Origin: Limonium bicolor
Taxonomy: Eukaryota; Streptophyta; Magnoliopsida; Caryophyllales; Plumbaginaceae
DNA: 64,000 bases
Direction: 5' to 3'
Assembly (NCBI GenBank): GCA_023374045.1
Contig: CM041781.1
Coordinates: forward strand, 140,236,982-140,300,981
Shown here: in pieces, positions 44,911 to 59,300 of the stretch
How the letters are laid out: every line of letters begins with the position of its first letter
How positions within the stretch are numbered: position 1 is the stretch's first letter
Position numbers and translations under genes: made by a program
The notes under the pieces: generated by a model
What the model saw: the letters and a program-made list of their open reading frames with translations, nothing else
Database searches by the model: none
Told to the model about the DNA's origin: nothing

Positions 44911-45829
44911 ATTCGGTAATACATACCAACTAATTATAGCTAGTATCCTAGCTATTAGAGTTACAGAAAAGAAAGGCATGAGGAAAGACACGCACAGCAC
45001 CAGACATTCTCCTCTGTATACGATTTCTCAAAACCCATACTACTCCAAACTTCAACTACCGACAGACACAGATAAATGATTCTATCGTACAGTTCCTCCC
45101 CACACAAATGCATGACTCGAGAATTTAAAACCCGACATTCCCCCATCCTGCTAGTATGGGCGTCTCATTTATAAATAAACTCAACTCCTCAATCCCCTCG
45201 ACATGCACTTCGACTGGACACACCCACACAGAACCGTTTCCTCTTCAGTCGGAAGCCAACTCCACTCTTGTGACTCCCCTCACCGTGAACCAACATTCCA
45301 TTACCAAGGTGGCTGCTTAAGGATTCTACGACTGAGCTGAGTTGGTGAAGACAGGGGGAAACCTCGGGTGGAACTGGAAGAAGACAGGGAGAGCAAGCTA
45401 GGCGATCTTCCAAGGTAAGAACTGGCAAGAAACCAACAAGAACTCTCTCTTCCCTTTCGGTTACAACCTCAGCTACTACTAAACTTTACTCTCTATTCTC
45501 TATATGTGGAAAGATCAGAGGGGTATACCCAGATGGAGGAGGAAGAAAAGACCAAGTGTGTACCCTGCTTCCTTGACCGCTTCGGTAAGCTTTGAGCACT
45601 GCCTTTCTTCATTATTACCGGTAGCCTTCCCAGCTGAGCTTGAACTTCCTTTCTTGTTTTCCTGCATGCAAAAGATCAACGATAGGACCCAGTTTAGTGA
45701 GGGGGCTAGACCAAACAAACCTTCCTTGTTGTGCCATTGTCGGTAATACACCAACAGTAAAGAGGAAAAAGAAAACAAGGTAACGACATATCCATCTCAG
45801 ATTGGTCCAACTCATATCCTATCTCTGAA

Positions 45830-48790
45830 TTATCCCAGTGTGACTTCTGTAACTTTTTACAGTAGCTGTCACGTGACCACTGATGCTGGAAGTGTCGAAT
45901 GTGCCAAGGATCCACCAGGGAACTCCAGTTTCAACTCAGAAGAAAGAGAACCGTGAGGTAGCAAACTTCTAAACTAACAAGAAGTTACTATCTGTGTGCT
46001 GTTTGGGAAATGAATGTTAAATATAGAACTAGTAGTCACTGATGCGATAACTAGTAACCAGACAAACCGTTAGGTTTCAGTTGCAGACTTTCGAAACCTA
46101 AAACAATAAGCTTCTGTATACTGATTGTTACGGGGAGGAGTGAATTGTTATGAACCTGACACGACAAATACGTTACTAGAACACTTGACTAAGTATCTAA
46201 GAGTGAGAGTGTTTATAAGACAAAAAAAAACAGCACACCTAACAGTTGAAAGAACAGAAACGAATGTCTCTGTTAACTTCTGTTTCTGCTGTGATTTCAG
46301 TAGCTAACCATGTTGTTATGGTCTGATTCGGGATTCTAAAACTTCAAAAAAAAAAATAACACTTAACTAGATGGCTAGACAAACTAAGGGAATCTGTGGG
46401 CATACCGAAACAACTATAACAAACAGCTCAGTTTTTCTGTTCCTGAACTTTCTAGTTCTGTATAAGAGACTGCAGAAACATTTTGTATATCAATGCGGGC
46501 CTGCTTCTGATGTTCTGTACAACTAATTCGTTGTGTGGTGTGTCAATGAGCCTAAACCATTTCTAACGCACTCAAATGAGGATGAAAACATCTTGAGGAA
46601 ATTAAAAACACCCGTGGTACAAGAAGAAGGAAAACACAAAATGCTGGTTTCTGTTTCTGATAGAATTTACCTGCGGTGAAGTTGAGTGTGTGTACTTACA
46701 CTGCAGAAGAAATGTGAGTATAGGAAAGTCTAGGTTAGAAACTTAAAACTCAATCAAACGCTTAACTCTAGGTTAGTAATGCAGGGAAATTGAAAGGAAA
46801 ACAAAAACTGAAGATTCCCAGAAAACAGAAGTAAGTTCTCAGTTTTGATGTTCCTGTTAGTTTTGAATTTCTGTATTGCTGCATAACTGGCTCGTGATGT
46901 GGGTCAATAAACTCAGACTGCTTCTAACACTCCTAAATAAGGGTAAGAATATCTTGGGTAAACAAAAACCCAACCTGTTGCAAAATCGTGAAATAAGGAG
47001 AAAGGGAAATGCAAGAGGCTAGTTCTGTTTTAGGAATTCTGATTTCAGTAACACCGACAGTGTTGTCCTAGTTCATCTGTAAACCTAGGAACCACTAAAC
47101 ATCTAGGTAATGATGAGAACCAACTAATATCTTGGGACTGAGATCAGAAGAAGAAGAAAAGAAAACTGGTGTGTGTAAGAGAGAACTTAAAACCTGAGAA
47201 TTTACACTTCTGTGTAATTGGTTTCCAGAAGCTTGGTAGATGCTAGATTGATTAGCTGAGTATCCTAAGAACTCTGTAACACATTGCATTAAGAGTGATA
47301 AGCTGGGGGAAAAAGTCCAGGAAACCAGGGGACACGATAAAAGGGAATCAGACAATTTTTCATTTCAGTTTTTCCTGTAACAGCATAGGCCAGCTTCTGT
47401 GTGGAGAGTTTTCTGAGAAATGTCCTGAATGATTGAGGATTTGTTGTGAGGTAAAGTCAGAGTGTACAGTTAGCTGATTGGGTAACTAATTCGGAGGGAA
47501 AAGGGAGTTAAATGAGTAATCACAAAAAGACAAACAGAAGAAGAATGAAACACCAGTTTTTGATACAGACTGAGTTTAGTTTCAGTTTTCTTAGCAGGTA
47601 AGTGTCTAGCAATTTCTGTATTTGTAACAGGCCTGTCTTGAGTTTTGTTTGGAGTTAAAGCTTGATGATAGCTAGTGGGTAAGAAGTTGATAGGAGTGTA
47701 GGTCAGTTTAGAAAACTGACAGAGAAAACAGTAAGAACATACCAGTTTATGATTTTAGTTGCAGTTCCAGGAATCTTGTGTTTCTGTATAACTATGTTGC
47801 AGTGAGTAAAAAGGGTATAACCAAGATAAAACAGGTAACCACGTGAGTTACCAATGAGGGAGAGTTAAAACCTAACTCATGAACAAACCAGAAAATAGAT
47901 CATAAAACAGAAAGGGAGGACAAGAAGAAATACTTCAGTTTCATTATGCCAATCTTGATTTCTGTTTCAGTTCTGTATAGCTGTATACAGAAAGATTGGG
48001 GTGGCTGTGGTGAGTTGCCAACGAATCCAAAATGCTTCTAACCTATCTTAGTAAACTGTAAGTGTCTATAGAAAGATTAGGGAATCAATGATTTCACAAA
48101 TATAATAAACAGAAGAGTTGTACCGATTCAGGTGGATTCAGACCATCAGATGAATGTTGTTTCTGTGTGAATCTTTTCAGTAGGAGTAACAGCAAGATGT
48201 TGGAGTTGTTTAAAGAGGAAAACAAAGTTATTGAATCAGGTAGCTAAGACATAAACTCATTTGAGAGGGGTTAACCAATGTCACGAACTGAGCTGAGCAA
48301 TAAAAGGAAGTAATATCAAGTTCTGTTTCAGCTTGATCTTTTTCTCTCCTGTTTCAGATTCCTCCCAGTAAGTATGTTTAACTATGTCTCTGTAACAGAT
48401 GGGAATGAAACCGTAAGTAACATCATGAATTGGGTAGCTAGAGAGAGGGGGAGAGAGAGGAGCAGGAGCCAAAACGAGGAAGGGGAAACAAAAACAGAAA
48501 AGAAATAACTTATCAAACTTAATGCACCTGTTTCCAATTGCTTCTGAAATAGATAACTTTCTGTATAAACCTGTTACAGAGGGATACTGAGGGTAGAATT
48601 GAAATAAGAGTGAACCTTAAATACTTCTAAAGGAGTAAACTAGGTTGATACATTCATAGGGAGTTCTGGAAACCAACTTAAAGACCCAACAGAAACAAAA
48701 AAAAAAGAAGACGACATCAACATGATCTTCAGATTCTGTTGCCATACTCCTCGGTATAAGTAAGTTCTTAGGGGAGGTTAAGCTGTGATA
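45830..48790 (+). repeat. diverged repeats of about 190 bp inside the long LTR (also about 57640-60600)
   Basis: By eye, a pattern recurs about a dozen times: an A/G-rich run (ACAGAAGAAG-like), then a T-rich TTTCTGTT or TTCAGTT stretch, then a TTCTGTATAAC...AACAG block. Blocks sit near 46270, 46440, 46640, 46850, 47035, 47345, 47580, 47770, 47950, 48150, 48330, 48535 and 48730, mostly 180-205 bp apart. The copies are too diverged to align without a program. Confidence 0.5.
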
Positions 48791-51104
48791 CAGTTCTAAG
48801 CCTTATAATCTGTAATAGTGATGGCGAAGTGGTGATGTGCAGAGAGAATACAATGCGAAAGAAGAGAAATTTTGATGTACATATATATAGGTACAACCGA
48901 TAACTAAGCAAGTATAAAAGACCTTGGGTTATATTTTACCACAAGGTTTTTGGTGTTATGGAAATTAAATACCTACAATATATAATAAAACATGTGGTAG
49001 TTTTATGAGTAATGAAAGTATATAATAAAGGAGCTCAAATGTGGCACATGTGTATGTTATTTTCGATACATTCCTAAGTTGCCAAGTCACTTGTAATAAA
49101 GTCTAGTGCCACATAAAAATATCGTACCATATGACATTATGGAAAAGATGTAACACAAATAATATTATGTGACTAAGGCTATATTCATGCAAGCTGATAT
49201 GCTAAATGCATACGTGCATAAATAAAAACGTACCAAGAAATAAAGTTATACACTATAACTATAACGACATAAAATACTAAGCTTAGTATAGGACCTTGGT
49301 TTATAAATAAACCCTAGTGAAGTATCATAAGTGTATAACGTAAGGTTTCATGCTCTAATGTAAACCGAGTATTAACTCACACAACGAGTAAGGGGTCATC
49401 AAATATTAATAACGGTACTTTAACTAGTAACAAATGTTAAGTCTGGGGACATGGTACTAGAATTTCAAATGTTATTCGGAAATACCGAATTGTGCTGTCA
49501 TGTGGATTGACGCTTAGTATTCCGTGTATTACTAGATCGCATTCCCGACGTACGCGCTCGAAAGCTCTAGTGGACAGCACTGCACGAATCTAGTCAACGG
49601 TGTACGGTATGTAAAGGGATTTGATCCGAGTTGTCCTGAGGAATTCCTCGGGCTCGGATTTGTTTGATAAATAACTTGTGTGAATGTATGTATGTGATGT
49701 ATGTGTGTGATGTGTAGTTATGTTCAATGCATTATTTATTTATGCACGAACGTCCCACGGGACTAATACTACGTCGACTATAGATCGACTTATATAAAAC
49801 TACATATGCGAAATGTGTGTTGTGACCACTGTTGTCTGACCTAATACACTAAGTATTACAAGTATGTAGTTATAACCTAAGTAAAATACTTAGGAACGGG
49901 ACACGACATTGTCGGTCTCTAGAGCTTTGACTCGAACGTGAATGTTACCTAGAATATTTCTAGGCATGCGTAAGACCCAGAGGGCAGCCAACAAATTAAG
50001 TGATGTACTCCATAACTAAAACTATAACTGACTATCTAACTAACAAAGCTAACAGTGGAGTGTGAATGAATGTGATGATGTACCTTAATCCAGACAGTCA
50101 CTGGCTGCTGGTCGCGCGTAGAGATCTCTTGGGTTATCCCGTATCGGGTTTTACCCTAGTGAATCCTGTTCGAGCCTAGATAGATCGACAGGCGGAGTGT
50201 GCTACCGTTGGCACCAGGCCCTTGGCCACCTAAATGGACGCCTCTACAAAGGCAAAGTGAATAGCCCAGAGTCTTCGGATGATCAGGGCAGTGAGCACCT
50301 TGTGTGTACGTGGGACTACGTCCAAGTGAATATAATTCGGGTTGTCCTAACTGACGCCCAACAGTGCTAACAAAACTAATAATATGTGAGGGCCCGGGGG
50401 GCCGATGTTGTAGTGCTAACTAAAATTAATAATATGTGAAGGCCCGGAGGGCCGAGTGATGTACTATGTGATGATGTTAACATACGTTGAATGAGTTCTC
50501 AATGCCATTGTATTGTATGATGTATGACAGTAATGTGTATATCCATATATGACATTGGATTGGTGGAATGATTATATAGTCATGCATGTTGTTACAGTAT
50601 TTATATCTGTAAAATGACAAAGCATGAAATCAATCTAATACCAAGATGGTTAAAAATGACAAGTGACCAATAGGGTCCAGATCCGGCATACTCAGCGTCT
50701 ACCGCTGATACTACACTTATTGCGCAGGTTGCTGAACACGTGAAGCCGAAGTGCGGGATTGGGTAGTTAGGACATTGTTGAGTTTGGATTTACCGTTCAC
50801 CTTGTTATGTATTAAAGGATTCCATTAGAAAGGGGTTGTAAGATTTGGATTATGTTTAGATGCTCACAGTAGTTGTGCTGTTGATACTTAGATAAAATGT
50901 AGGTGGTATCTCGTTGTCACTGCGGATTATATTGTATGTTTAAATTGTTAAGATGTTGTACTGCTACATCACTCGTATGGGCGAGTGGTGGCAAGTAACA
51001 CCCATGTGAGTTCTAATACTGTAATTCCTTCCGCTGTGAGACGTCTTTATTTCCTGTTCACGTGAGCGACTATTACGTAATTGTTATGAGGGGTGTTACA
51101 AAAG

Positions 51105-51132
51105 TGGTATCAGAGCGGAGTACCGCTCTGAT
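51105..51132 (+). promoter_or_regulatory. primer-binding site with overlapping hairpin
   Basis: TGGTATCAGAGC at 51105-51116. Bases 51109-51118 pair with 51123-51132 around AGTA, the same 10-bp stem as at 3792-3815. Confidence 0.85.
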
Positions 51133-54100
51133 GACGAGATACTAGGTTAAGACAGTGAGCATAGGATTTGGGGAAATTTGGGAAACGTTTGTGAGGTACG
51201 AAACGTCTGTGTCTTAATGAAATTATGTATTGGCAGAGCCTTTGGCCTGCAAGTGTAGCCCTTGGGGCACACAAATAAGTTGATTGTATTATGGTGCCTT
51301 ATTGAGAAAACGAACGGTAATACCGACATCTAGTGGTGGTGTGAGCTAGGAAGCTGACCAAGGGCATAAAGGCCCGGGAATATTACCCCGGTTAGGGTCC
51401 GGCTGAGAGCTCGGCCAGGAGGAGACACAAACGTCATGGATACATTGGCGACAGTCCGCTTTCATGTGGAAGTCCAGTACGAACTACCGCCGACAGTACC
51501 CCTCCCGCCACAACCCAATGAATATAATACAACTAAGAACTATAATCCCCGAATATAGGGAAAAGGGCTACTAAGCCAACAGACCGTCTAAACACTCTCG
51601 CGGGGAATGAATAATTCCTGCTCCTGTAACACTAATACAACCTCAACTTCATACCTCCATTGACGCAAGCGACGTGCTAATAGGCACTGCCAGAGGCGAG
51701 CCCACTACTACTACAACATAGTGGAAAGGATCACCCAAGAACATCAGGGCAAGCGGACCGAGAGCACGATGAACTCCGCGAGACCGTCACCCGTAGGGGG
51801 ACCTTTAACCACCAAACTGTAAAAAGAAATTATATTGAGAATGTAAAGGAACTTTGTGAGAATACCGTCCTGTTATGTTCAAACTTCAAACCTAAACTTG
51901 TGTGCACACAATACCGTGACACTAGGTCCCCGTCGTGGCGGTACCTGTAGGGAGACAAAGACCAAACGTTTACACTATTATAAATCTAATGTGATGAAGA
52001 ACTTGATTATTCTAATGATAATGAGGTCAGGAAAATTTCCTAAATCCAAATATTTTCTTATTCACGAACAATCACTCTAACAGTGCTTAAACAACCAATG
52101 CAGAAGTGAGGCAAACAAGTCGGGAACCGACAACTCTACTTGCATGGCGCGCTTGCCACTGCAAGCGCTGAATTAAACAATGTACTAATAATTTCGTCTA
52201 CCCCGCGCACTTGCTACTGCAAGTGCTGCAAATAATTACTGCTGCAGTTACCACTGCTACTATCGTACAAACGAATACTGTAAACTGCGTAGACCTATGG
52301 TACGACACCATGGCTACCAATAATCACCAAACAATTGCACACCTCTAGCATAAACTACATAACTACAGTTGTTACAATAAACCTCTAAGATACGAGGCCT
52401 ACAACCTCTGAAGGGACCGACGAGTCCGAGTAACGCAAAAAGGGGGCACACCAGCCCATAACAAATCATAACCACAAAACGAGAACGAATGCAACGACAC
52501 AGGCTGAGAGCCAAGATAACATAATTTAATTATCAAAACATTCAATGGCTGAATTGGAAGTGGACGGTGAAACCTGATTCCCGGGGATCAAGGGAAAACC
52601 AACCACAAATTGGGGTGAAAGGTTAGTGCAACCCTGGTGCTGATCACACCAGAGTCGTATGACTCCTGAAACTCTTCACAAGTTGTCAAAATTAATCATA
52701 ATAAGGATAAACAAAACTGCAGTATCCTAGTTACAAACAACTAGCAAAGAAAACTTGCGATTAACGGCTACGTTATATATATATTAAATCATACAAATAA
52801 AACTATGAAAAGAATACGATCGTATAACGATCGCTGCCATACAATATCCGACTATATCGTATGCGCAGTAATTATATTTATCCCTCACATTGATATCCAA
52901 TGATTTTCTCTTATATCTTATGACACATTTTCATCATCATCTTAATGTACGATGATTATTTGATTTGATGCATTATATTATGCAACATATTAAGAACTTC
53001 ATCTTAATATTTTGTAACATTTCGGGATATATATTGATAATTACTAAGGTTATTTTATATACTAACCTTAGTTCATAAATTCTATCTTCTCATTAAAGAT
53101 TACAACAATACTTTCAATAAAAACTATTTATTGACAAAGGCATATACATCAAATTTTTATTTCCATCAACTCCTGATATTTTTTCCATTATTACAACATT
53201 GCCAATACATAATAAGATGTTATACATATCATATAGTTACACCTATAATAAATGTAACTTATACGTTACTAACTATACTCATGCATACGCCAACACGTGA
53301 TGAACACAAGAGAATTAGGAAAATATATCAGTCCAGATGGACCAAGAGTGAAAAGAACAACCCTACCGTAATACGGCTATTACCAATACCTTCGCAACAA
53401 TGACGCGAATCAACGCTGAAAGCGTGGATAATTACCACCACCTCTGAGCACTACCTTTACCAAGGAGTGCCATATACTGTTATGTACAATTACAACTAAT
53501 CAACATCAAGGTTAAGTTTATAGGTATTGTCAGAATCATACTGATTATCAACAAGTTTTAAGTAGAAGAATGGCTACCTACCGCATTGGCGTCCCGCCAT
53601 GTAAAGAAAATGATTAGTATCAATTTATGTTAAAGACATGTCGTTTACTACTGTGACGACTATCAGTGATGAATGAACGTGTAAGTGTAAACAATGACAA
53701 CCACCTAAGTCGATATTACGAAACACACAAACCAAACGCTAAACGCGTAAATACGCAAGTACCTAATGCACAAATAAGCGGCATAAACTCAGGAGACCGG
53801 GAACACCGACTCCAGTTACCTTTCAAGGTATATTACTAACACAACAAAGTCTAAGTTAATATAATGAAACAATGGAGCTACGGTACACACCGTAAACAAT
53901 GTGAATACAATCAGACTTATTAACAGGCGCCAAACGCGCACTTGAAATACAAATAACTGCAGTTACAAATAACTAGAACTAACAATAAGTAACAACAAAG
54001 ACACTACTCTACCTGACACCAGGGATATATACCAGAATGTAATGCTAATCACAATAGTGATAAATGTTTGGTCCTAACAAACCTAATCTTATGAGAAGTG

Positions 54101-56326
54101 GCACACCCTTTGGGGATGCAATACCATCAATGAGAATGGTTGGAATGAAGAGCCAAATTGCTCAAGCAGCATGCAATCTACAATAACACCCATAAAACGA
54201 AAGAGTGAAACATAAATACCCAAGTATGAAATCTTACCCCACGCCGCGTCGGGAACATAAATAGGATATGTAATGATTAAAACCTGGAGGAAATAATTAT
54301 GTATATACTCATGGAGATCGAGATAGGATACTTTACGTGAACCGATTACAACCATACAGACGAATCAACGTTTAACGTTTAACTGGTTAGCGACTAAGTC
54401 TACCCTAATATGTTACTAAGGACATGAGTCCAGGGAACAAGAAATAATGTTCCAACCACCTTACCACCACTGCTACTAGAGAAATTAGAATCTACGACAA
54501 GATGACCAACAATGCGGAGCAATCAACATCAAACTACAACAAGGACATCCATCAAAAGGGAGATTGACAATAGAATACTTCACAATAGTCGTGTGACGGA
54601 CACTACCAGTTTACTAAACGAGACATGGGACGACCGCACTCCGATAGGAGCATGTGGGCCTGACAGACTTATTTATAGGTTAGTCAGGTAAGTAGTAATG
54701 TATCAGTATGGTACCCCATGCATGTAGACAAGTAGTGTTAGGAACACGAGAAGTAGTCAACTCCGTACTACGGACAATGATGTAGATTACCTCAAAGATG
54801 GACGAGAAGAGCCGCAGTTAAACAAACGGGCTAGAGAAACCAAGAACCTACAACACAAAGTAGCAGACGATACACAGTGAAGACAAGGAGACCCTTCGAA
54901 GATGACGAGGCAGATGACAGAAACAAGAAACCACTAGATAGACGAATAATACGTAGAACCCTCATAAGGATCATGCAAGCCCTTGCAATCCAGAGGAAAT
55001 CTACCAGATGATGTAAACACAAACGCGTGACTACGCAATGATGAGAGACAAGCTAAATGCTAGAAGATACCTTAAGAAGGAATAATAGACTTGGAATGTA
55101 CCACTCACATGATGATTCGCTCATCTTATCTGTTTGACTCTTTAGATATTAGCTGCTGAGAGTTTACGCCTCTGCACTCTGTGGGACTGAGTGTTTTGGT
55201 ATTGCACTTGTGCAGTTATTAATCTAGTGGAAATACAGAAAGATGCAATGGATATCAACAAGAGTGTGTATCAAAGAACTACAACAATGTATTACTCTGG
55301 AACAAAACCACCAGGAGACACGGATGACAATCATCATCTACGTGGACATGTAGGCTGGTACGTCAAAGAGCACCAAGTACTAACAAGAGCCAATGTCATA
55401 TTATACCTCAAGCTGAATATCAGTGGGAGAAGACACACGAATGTATGAAAAGAGGGAAATTGAGCCTATGTTCATGGGTCTGCACACATAGAGCGCGAGT
55501 GGGCCCATTAGAACGAACTTGGAAAGAGCACAAATACGTGCCTCACCCTTTATATATATATTTAAGAGCCCGAAGAGGCTAGAGTTATACCCGTCTCTGA
55601 TATGAGAATAATCTACTCCAAAGGTGAAGAGTTAGAGAACTCTATGAGAACCAAGTATCCAGCGCTCCTTGTGGAGCGGCTGTCGAATACTTGTGGGGTA
55701 CGGGGGCGTAACCCTTTTTAAGGGGGGTAGAGCCTCTTGGCTGTGCACATGTTTGCACTAAATTCTGTTATTTCGTATGCGGGGCATACAATGTTTGTGG
55801 ATATGCGGGGCATACGATGTTGATTGCGGGACGTTGTTTGTGATATGTGTGTGTTTATTTTGTTGGTGTTGTTTGGTACGCGGGGCGTACGTGGTTGATT
55901 TGTTGGTGTGAAATGTGCACTTGTATGTATGAATTTTATGAAATACTAGATGGCGTGTTTACACCCAGGTGTAGTACTTTCTTTATGATACCGCGATACA
56001 TTTATATATTGTTGTACCTTGTAGATTGATTACTTAGGGTATCGCTTAGATACGAAACGAATAATTAGATACGAAATGTGGAATGATGATATGATATGAC
56101 TCCTCGGGGAGGTTGTCAGGATTGGTAGAACTGATAGGGAACGATGGCGCTGATGGATCGCCTATATCCATATATGTTTGAATTAACGCCACAATTGAGG
56201 GCTATGTGCGGTATTAGCACAACACGATATGTGTAAATGAAATATCACATAGATATTCATAATGGGTTTATAAGGGTAGTCATTAATACACCTATTTAAA
56301 AAGCGACTTCGGGACGAAGCCTCCTT
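51133..56326 (+). other. non-coding interior of the nested element
   Basis: No ORF above 90 codons and no continuous domain. Remnants: CCACTGCAAGCGCTG at 52156-52170 and a variant near 52212 resemble the first zinc knuckle of gag in the AlkB element. 55480-55690 resembles the integrase C-terminal region (GAGTGGGCCC near 55497, then TCTATGAGAACCAAGTATCC like the chromodomain end). I see no AlkB or RT remnant. A polypurine-like AAGGGGGG at 55720-55727 follows the pol-end remnant. Confidence 0.6.
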
Positions 56327-56339
56327 AAGGGGGGTAGAC
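56327..56339 (+). promoter_or_regulatory. polypurine tract of the nested element
   Basis: AAGGGGGGTAGAC directly before the 3' LTR. A near-identical tract lies 607 bp upstream (55720-55732). Confidence 0.85.
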
Positions 56340-59300
56340 TGAAATACCCCTAAATACTTAAACGCTATTTTAATATATAAATAGCTATATTGAAGTATAA
56401 ATAATCAAGCAAGTAATAACCTGCGAACAAACGAACAGTTATTATTACCGTACTTATATACATACGGACATATATGTAAATGTACATAACGTTACAAGAT
56501 TATAACGTTGTACATATAATCAAAACGCGACAAATAAAAATAGTCGTGTATACATACAACTAGTAACGCTACATCTTAATATAGTCACTTATATATACAA
56601 TAAATAGACTTAATGGGGCTGAAACCAAAAAGAGAAGAAAAGAGCAACTATGCTCTAACCGGGATTCGAACCCGAGACCTGTACATATCCTGAAACCTTA
56701 ACCGCTTGAGCTATGCTCGAATTCGGTAATACATACCAACTAATTATAGCTAGTATCCTAGCTATTAGAGTTACAGAAAAGAAAGGCATGAGGAAAGACA
56801 CGCACAGCACCAGACATTCTCCTCTGTATACGATTTCTCAAAACCCATACTACTCCAAACTTCAACTACCGACAGACACAGATAAATGATTCTATCGTAC
56901 AGTTCCTCCCCACACAAATGCATGACTCGAGAATTTAAAACCCGACATTCCCCCATCCTGCTAGTATGGGCGTCTCATTTATAAATAAACTCAACTCCTC
57001 AATCCCCTCGACATGCACTTCGACTGGACACACCCACAGAACCGTTTCCTCTTCAGTCGGAAGCCAACTCCACTCTTGTGACTCCCCTCACCGTGAACCA
57101 ACATTCCATTACCAAGGTGGCTGCTTAAGGATTCTACGACTGAGCTGAGTTGGTGAAGACAGGGGGAAACCTCGGGTGGAACTGGAAGAAGACAGGGAGA
57201 GCAAGCTAGGCGATCTTCCAAGGTAAGAACTGGCAAGAAACCAACAAGAACTCTCTCTTCCCTTTCGGTTACAACCTCAGCTACTACTAAACTTTACTCT
57301 CTATTCTCTATATGTGGAAAGATCAGAGGGGTATACCCAGATGGAGGAGGAAGAAAAGACCAAGTGTGTACCCTGCTTCCTTGACCGCTTCGGTAAGCTT
57401 TGAGCACTGCCTTTCTTCATTATTACCGGTAGCCTTCCCAGCTGAGCTTGAACTTCCTTTCTTGTTTTCCTGCATGCAAAAGATCAACGATAGGACCCAG
57501 TTTAGTGAGGGGGCTAGACCAAACAAACCTTCCTTGTTGTGCCATTGTCGGTAATACACCAACAGTAAAGAGGAAAAAGAAAACAAGGTAACGACATATC
57601 CATCTCAGATTGGTCCAACTCATATCCTATCTCTGAATTATCCCAGTGTGACTTCTGTAACTTTTTACAGTAGCTGTCACGTGACCACTGATGCTGGAAG
57701 TGTCGAATGTGCCAAGGATCCACCAGGGAACTCCAGTTTCAACTCAGAAGAAAGAGAACCGTGAGGTAGCAAACTTCTAAACTAACAAGAAGTTACTATC
57801 TGTGTGCTGTTTGGGAAATGAATGTTAAATATAGAACTAGTAGTCACTGATGCGATAACTAGTAACCAGACAAACCGTTAGGTTTCAGTTGCAGACTTTC
57901 GAAACCTAAAACAATAAGCTTCTGTATACTGATTGTTACGGGGAGGAGTGAATTGTTATGAACCTGACACGACAAATACGTTACTAGAACACTTGACTAA
58001 GTATCTAAGAGTGAGAGTGTTTATAAGACAAAAAAAAACAGCACACCTAACAGTTGAAAGAACAGAAACGAATGTCTCTGTTAACTTCTGTTTCTGCTGT
58101 GATTTCAGTAGCTAACCCATGTTGTTATGGTCTGATTCGGGATTCTAAAACTTCAAAAAAAAATAACACTTAACTAGATGGCTAGACAAACTAAGGGAAT
58201 CTGTGGGCATACCGAAACAACTGTAACAAACAGCTCAGTTTTTTCTGTTCCTGAACTTTCTAGTTCTGTATAAGAGACTGCAGAAACATTTTGTATATCA
58301 ATGCGGGCCTGCTTCTGATGTTCTGTACAACTAATTCGTTGTGTGGTGTGTCAATGAGCCTAAACCATTTCTAACGCACTCAAATGAGGATGAAAACATC
58401 TTGAGGAAATTAAAAACACAACCGTGGTACAAGAAGAAGGAAAACACAAAATGCTGGTTTCTGTTTCTGATAGAATTTACAACCTGCGGTGAAGTTGAGT
58501 TGTGTGTACTTACACTGCAGAAGAAATGTGAGTATAGGAAAGTCTAGGTTAGAAACTTAAAACTCAATCAAACGCTTAACTATCTAGGTTAGTAATGCAG
58601 GGAAATTGAAAGGAAAACTAAAACTGAAGATTCCCAGAAAACAGAAGTAAGTTCTCAGTTTTGATGTTCCTGTTAGTTTTGAATTTCTGTATTGCTGCAT
58701 AACTGGCTCGTGATGTGGGTCAATAAACTCAGACTGCTTCTAACACTCCTAAATAAGGGTAAGAATATCTTGGGTAAACAAAAACCCAACCTGTTGCAAA
58801 ATCGTGAAATAAGGAGAAAGGGAAATGCAAGAGGCTAGTTCTGTTTTAGGAATTCTGATTTCAGTAACACCGACAGTGTTGTCCTAGTTCATCTGTAAAC
58901 CTAGGAACCACTAAACATCTAGGTAATGATGAGAACCAACTAATATCTTGGGACTGAGATCAGAAGAAGAAGAAAAGAAAACTGGTGTAAGAGAGAACTT
59001 AAAACCTGAGAATTTACACTTCTGTGTAATTGGTTTCCAGAAGCTTGGTAGATGCTAGATTGATTAGCTGAGTATCCTAAGAACTCTGTAACACATTGCA
59101 TTAAGAGTGATAAGCTGGGGGAAAAAGTCCAGGAAACCAGGGGACACGATAAAAGGGAATCAGACAATTTTTCATTTCAGTTTTTCCTGTAACAGCATAG
59201 GCCAGCTTCTGTGTGGAGAGTTTTCTGAGAAATGTCCTGAATGATTGAGGATTTGTTGTGAGGTAAAGTCAGAGTGTACAGTTAGCTGATTGGGTAACTA

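Larger units (their letters stand above)
44530..51100 (+). repeat. 5' LTR of the nested element (6.57 kb)
   Basis: TGAAATACCCC to GGGTGTTACA. Contains a pol III-box segment (44840-44910), a diverged periodic repeat region (about 45830-48790), a GC-rich duplicated hairpin (50366-50455), an acceptor-like GCGCAG/G at 50722-50728 and the LTR-end hairpin at 50967-50990. Short ORFs in it recur in the other LTR because of duplication, not selection. Confidence 0.92.

Noticed and set aside
45504..45915. ORFs repeated at 57312-57723
   Set aside because: Identical because they are in the two LTRs; short, overlapping on both strands, no domain.
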